Below, one piece after another: positions 62,918 to 64,000 of a stretch of DNA of 64,000 nt (position 1 is the first letter of the stretch; each line of letters starts with the position of its first letter). The notes beneath the pieces were generated by a model. The model was not told where the DNA came from and did not search any database. It saw nothing but the letters and a program-made list of their open reading frames with translations. The translations under genes were made by a program, and so were the position numbers. This stretch comes from Lachnospiraceae bacterium (GTDB lineage Bacteria; Bacillota; Clostridia; Lachnospirales; Lachnospiraceae): the NCBI GenBank assembly GCA_015057435.1, contig SVEJ01000005.1, positions 1 to 64,000 of the forward strand. The letters are read 5' to 3'.

Positions 62918-63529
62918 TTAGAATGTTCTGAATAATCCGATAACTTTACCAAGTATTGATACTTGATCAACGATAATAGGATCCATATAATCATTCTCCG
63001 GTTGTAAACGATAGTAACCATTCTCTTTAAAGAAACGCTTAACAGTTGCACCATCTTCAACTAATGCAACGACAATCTCGTTGTTAGCAGCAGTAGGTTG
63101 TTCTTCTACTAAAATAAGATCACCATCAAAGATTCCTACATTAATCATACTATCGCCGCGGACTTTTAACATAAATGTAGTTTTGTTATGTAGATATTCA
63201 GGCGGAACAGGAAAGTAACCATCAATATTCTCGACAGCTAAGATTGGTTCACCGGCTGTAACTTGTCCGATGATTGGTACATTCACAAGTTCTCGTCTTG
63301 TTAAACCAAACATATCATCAAGAATCTCAATTGTTCTTGGTTTTGTAGGATCACGGCGGATATAACCGTTCTTTTCTAATGTTTCCAAGTGAGAGTGAAC
63401 GGAAGAGGTTGACTTTAGCTTAACCGCTTCACAAATCTCACGAACTGAAGGCGGATAACCTTTTTGTAATATATTCTCTTTGATATAATCTAAGATTTCT
63501 TGCTGTTTTACACTAATCTTACCTGGCAT
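62918..63529 (-). CDS. lexA: LexA repressor
   Basis: LexA represses SOS genes and cleaves itself when RecA filaments form. The 203-residue protein has an N-terminal winged HTH (YPPSVREICEAVKLKSTSSVHSHL near 21-44) and a C-terminal S24 domain. The scissile Ala-Gly is in QVTAGEPI near 90, the nucleophile Ser in RGDSM near 125 and the Lys in GATVKRFF near 163. TTGGAGGAATTC precedes its start at 63529. Its promoter region holds several SOS boxes, so it represses itself. Confidence 0.97.
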   Translation of the reverse strand: MPGKISVKQQEILDYIKENILQKGYPPSVREICEAVKLKSTSSVHSHLETLEKNGYIRRDPTKPRTIEILDDMFGLTRRELVNVPIIGQVTAGEPILAVENIDGYFPVPPEYLHNKTTFMLKVRGDSMINVGIFDGDLILVEEQPTAANNEIVVALVEDGATVKRFFKENGYYRLQPENDYMDPIIVDQVSILGKVIGLFRTF

Positions 63530-63572
63530 AAGAATTCCTCCAATTCCATCTTATTAATTAATTATATTATTT

Positions 63573-63601
63573 ATAATAGCATATGACTTCTAAAAAAGCA
63601 A
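63573..63601 (-). promoter_or_regulatory. Candidate lexA promoter
   Basis: On the - strand, TTGCTT (plus 63596-63601) and TATTAT (plus 63573-63578) are separated by 17 bases. An SOS-like box overlaps the -35 element. Confidence 0.55.
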
Positions 63602-63638
63602 ACATTTATTCGGAACAAATATTCCGAACATATTTTCG
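63599..63638. promoter_or_regulatory. Three head-to-tail SOS (LexA) boxes
   Basis: Against the consensus CGAAC-N4-GTTCG, the sites are CAAAC-ATTT-ATTCG (63599-63612, 8/10), GGAAC-AAAT-ATTCC (63612-63625, 7/10) and CGAAC-ATAT-TTTCG (63625-63638, 9/10). Their starts are exactly 13 bases apart, so each shares its end base with the next. The first covers the lexA -35 box. Confidence 0.7.
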
Positions 63639-63647
63639 AGAATACTA

Positions 63648-63676
63648 TTGACAAACGAATGTTCGATTGATATAAT
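63648..63676 (+). promoter_or_regulatory. Consensus sigma-A promoter for the yneA-like gene
   Basis: TTGACA at 63648-63653 and TATAAT at 63671-63676 with a 17-base spacer. An SOS box occupies the spacer. Confidence 0.9.
63652..63665. promoter_or_regulatory. SOS (LexA) box in the yneA promoter spacer
   Basis: CAAAC-GAAT-GTTCG matches 9 of 10 consensus positions and lies between -35 and -10, an ideal repression site. Confidence 0.85.
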
Positions 63677-63691
63677 CACTATATCAAAAAG

Positions 63692-63705
63692 CAAACAAAT
63701 GTTCT
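63692..63705. promoter_or_regulatory. SOS (LexA) box in the yneA leader
   Basis: CAAAC-AAAT-GTTCT matches 8 of 10 positions, downstream of the -10 box and just before the AGGAGG ribosome site. Confidence 0.7.
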
Positions 63706-63721
63706 TGAGGAGGAAGTTCGA

Positions 63722-64000
63722 ATGAATAGTAAGAAGATTAACCGTAATATTATTATGTTAACAATGATTGTTGTTTTATCCTTATCGATTGTATTTTTCA
63801 GTAGAATGCTGATTGCTCATGCTGATCAAGCTATAACATATGATAAGTCGTTTGTTTCAATTGAGATTAAGAATGGTGATACTTTGACAACCATTGCAGA
63901 AACATATGCAATTTCTGCAGCGGAATATGATAGTTATATTAATGAGGTAATGGATATTAATAATTTGAAGAATGATAAGATTCACGCAGGATGTTATCTT
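63722..64000 (+). CDS. yneA: YneA-like SOS cell-division inhibitor (3' truncated)
   Basis: The first 93 residues are visible before the window ends. A short Lys/Asn-rich start leads into one membrane segment (about 10-30), then an outer part with the LysM-like start IEIKNGDTLTTIAETYAIS near 50-68. A membrane anchor plus LysM, divergent from lexA and under SOS boxes, is the layout of YneA, which delays division during DNA damage. GAGGAGGAAG precedes ATG 63722. The C-terminus is not in the window. Confidence 0.85.
   Translation, partial: MNSKKINRNIIMLTMIVVLSLSIVFFSRMLIAHADQAITYDKSFVSIEIKNGDTLTTIAETYAISAAEYDSYINEVMDINNLKNDKIHAGCYL

Overview
The window looks like an A+T-rich chromosomal segment from a low-GC Gram-positive bacterium of class Clostridia, most like the Lachnospiraceae. 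The reasons are the core gene orders (rimP-nusA-ylxR-ylxQ-infB-rbfA-nrnA-truB-ribF, ylxM-ffh-rpsP-khpA-rimM-trmD-rplS, plsX-rnc-smc-ftsY, rplU-prp-rpmA-obgE-yhbY-nadD-yqeK-rsfS), strong AGGAGG ribosome sites, frequent TTG/GTG starts, an N-terminally extended bL27 with its Prp protease, and GAAC-type (Gram-positive) SOS boxes. Family placement is inference. Nearly all genes lie on the + strand; only the first regulator and lexA are on the - strand. I saw no rRNA, tRNA, CRISPR array, insertion sequence or prophage, and no gene-free stretch longer than about 250 bases.

Layout. 1-13.6 kb: the tail of a membrane protein, a bidirectional terminator, an XRE regulator (-), then mutY, a zinc-finger anti-sigma-like protein, polA, coaE, a long FtsA-like ATPase, a GGDEF protein, ackA, yceD-rpmF and a lone GH32 sucrose hydrolase. 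13.6-27.3 kb: the translation superoperon from rimP to rplS, with an unrecognised membrane protein inserted between trmD and rplS. 27.3-37 kb: two signal peptidases flanking rbgA, then rnhB, a FliK-like/FlhB-like pair without other flagellar genes, yraN, pgeF, der, plsY and gpsA. 37.2-43.8 kb: plsX-rnc-smc-ftsY, with no acpP between plsX and rnc. 43.8-55.3 kb: accessory metabolism (threonine ammonia-lyase, a RACo-type ASKHA protein, a beta-lactamase-fold hydrolase, walJ, an ACT/UPF0210 pair, two small membrane proteins, the TIGR03960/TIGR03936 pair, a D,D-carboxypeptidase). 55.3-62.9 kb: rng, rplU-prp-rpmA, obgE, yhbY, nadD-yqeK-rsfS, an HD-GYP protein and an unknown. 62.9-64 kb: lexA and a divergent yneA-like SOS gene, cut by the window end.

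Together the genes make and mature ribosomes, target and process secreted proteins, replicate and repair DNA, make phospholipid, and divide the cell. The most interesting non-coding signal is a recurring layout at rbgA, rnhB and walJ: a good Shine-Dalgarno sequence lies 24-39 bases from the start codon, and a hairpin between them would shorten the gap. Several other mRNA leaders (plsX, obgE, yhbY, rimM, der) contain long inverted repeats. At lexA/yneA there are five SOS-like boxes, three of them in head-to-tail 13-bp register. No wholly new multi-gene system is evident. Leads of that kind are the structured leaders, the orphan membrane gene in the trmD operon and the ASKHA/serine-hydrolase neighbourhood.
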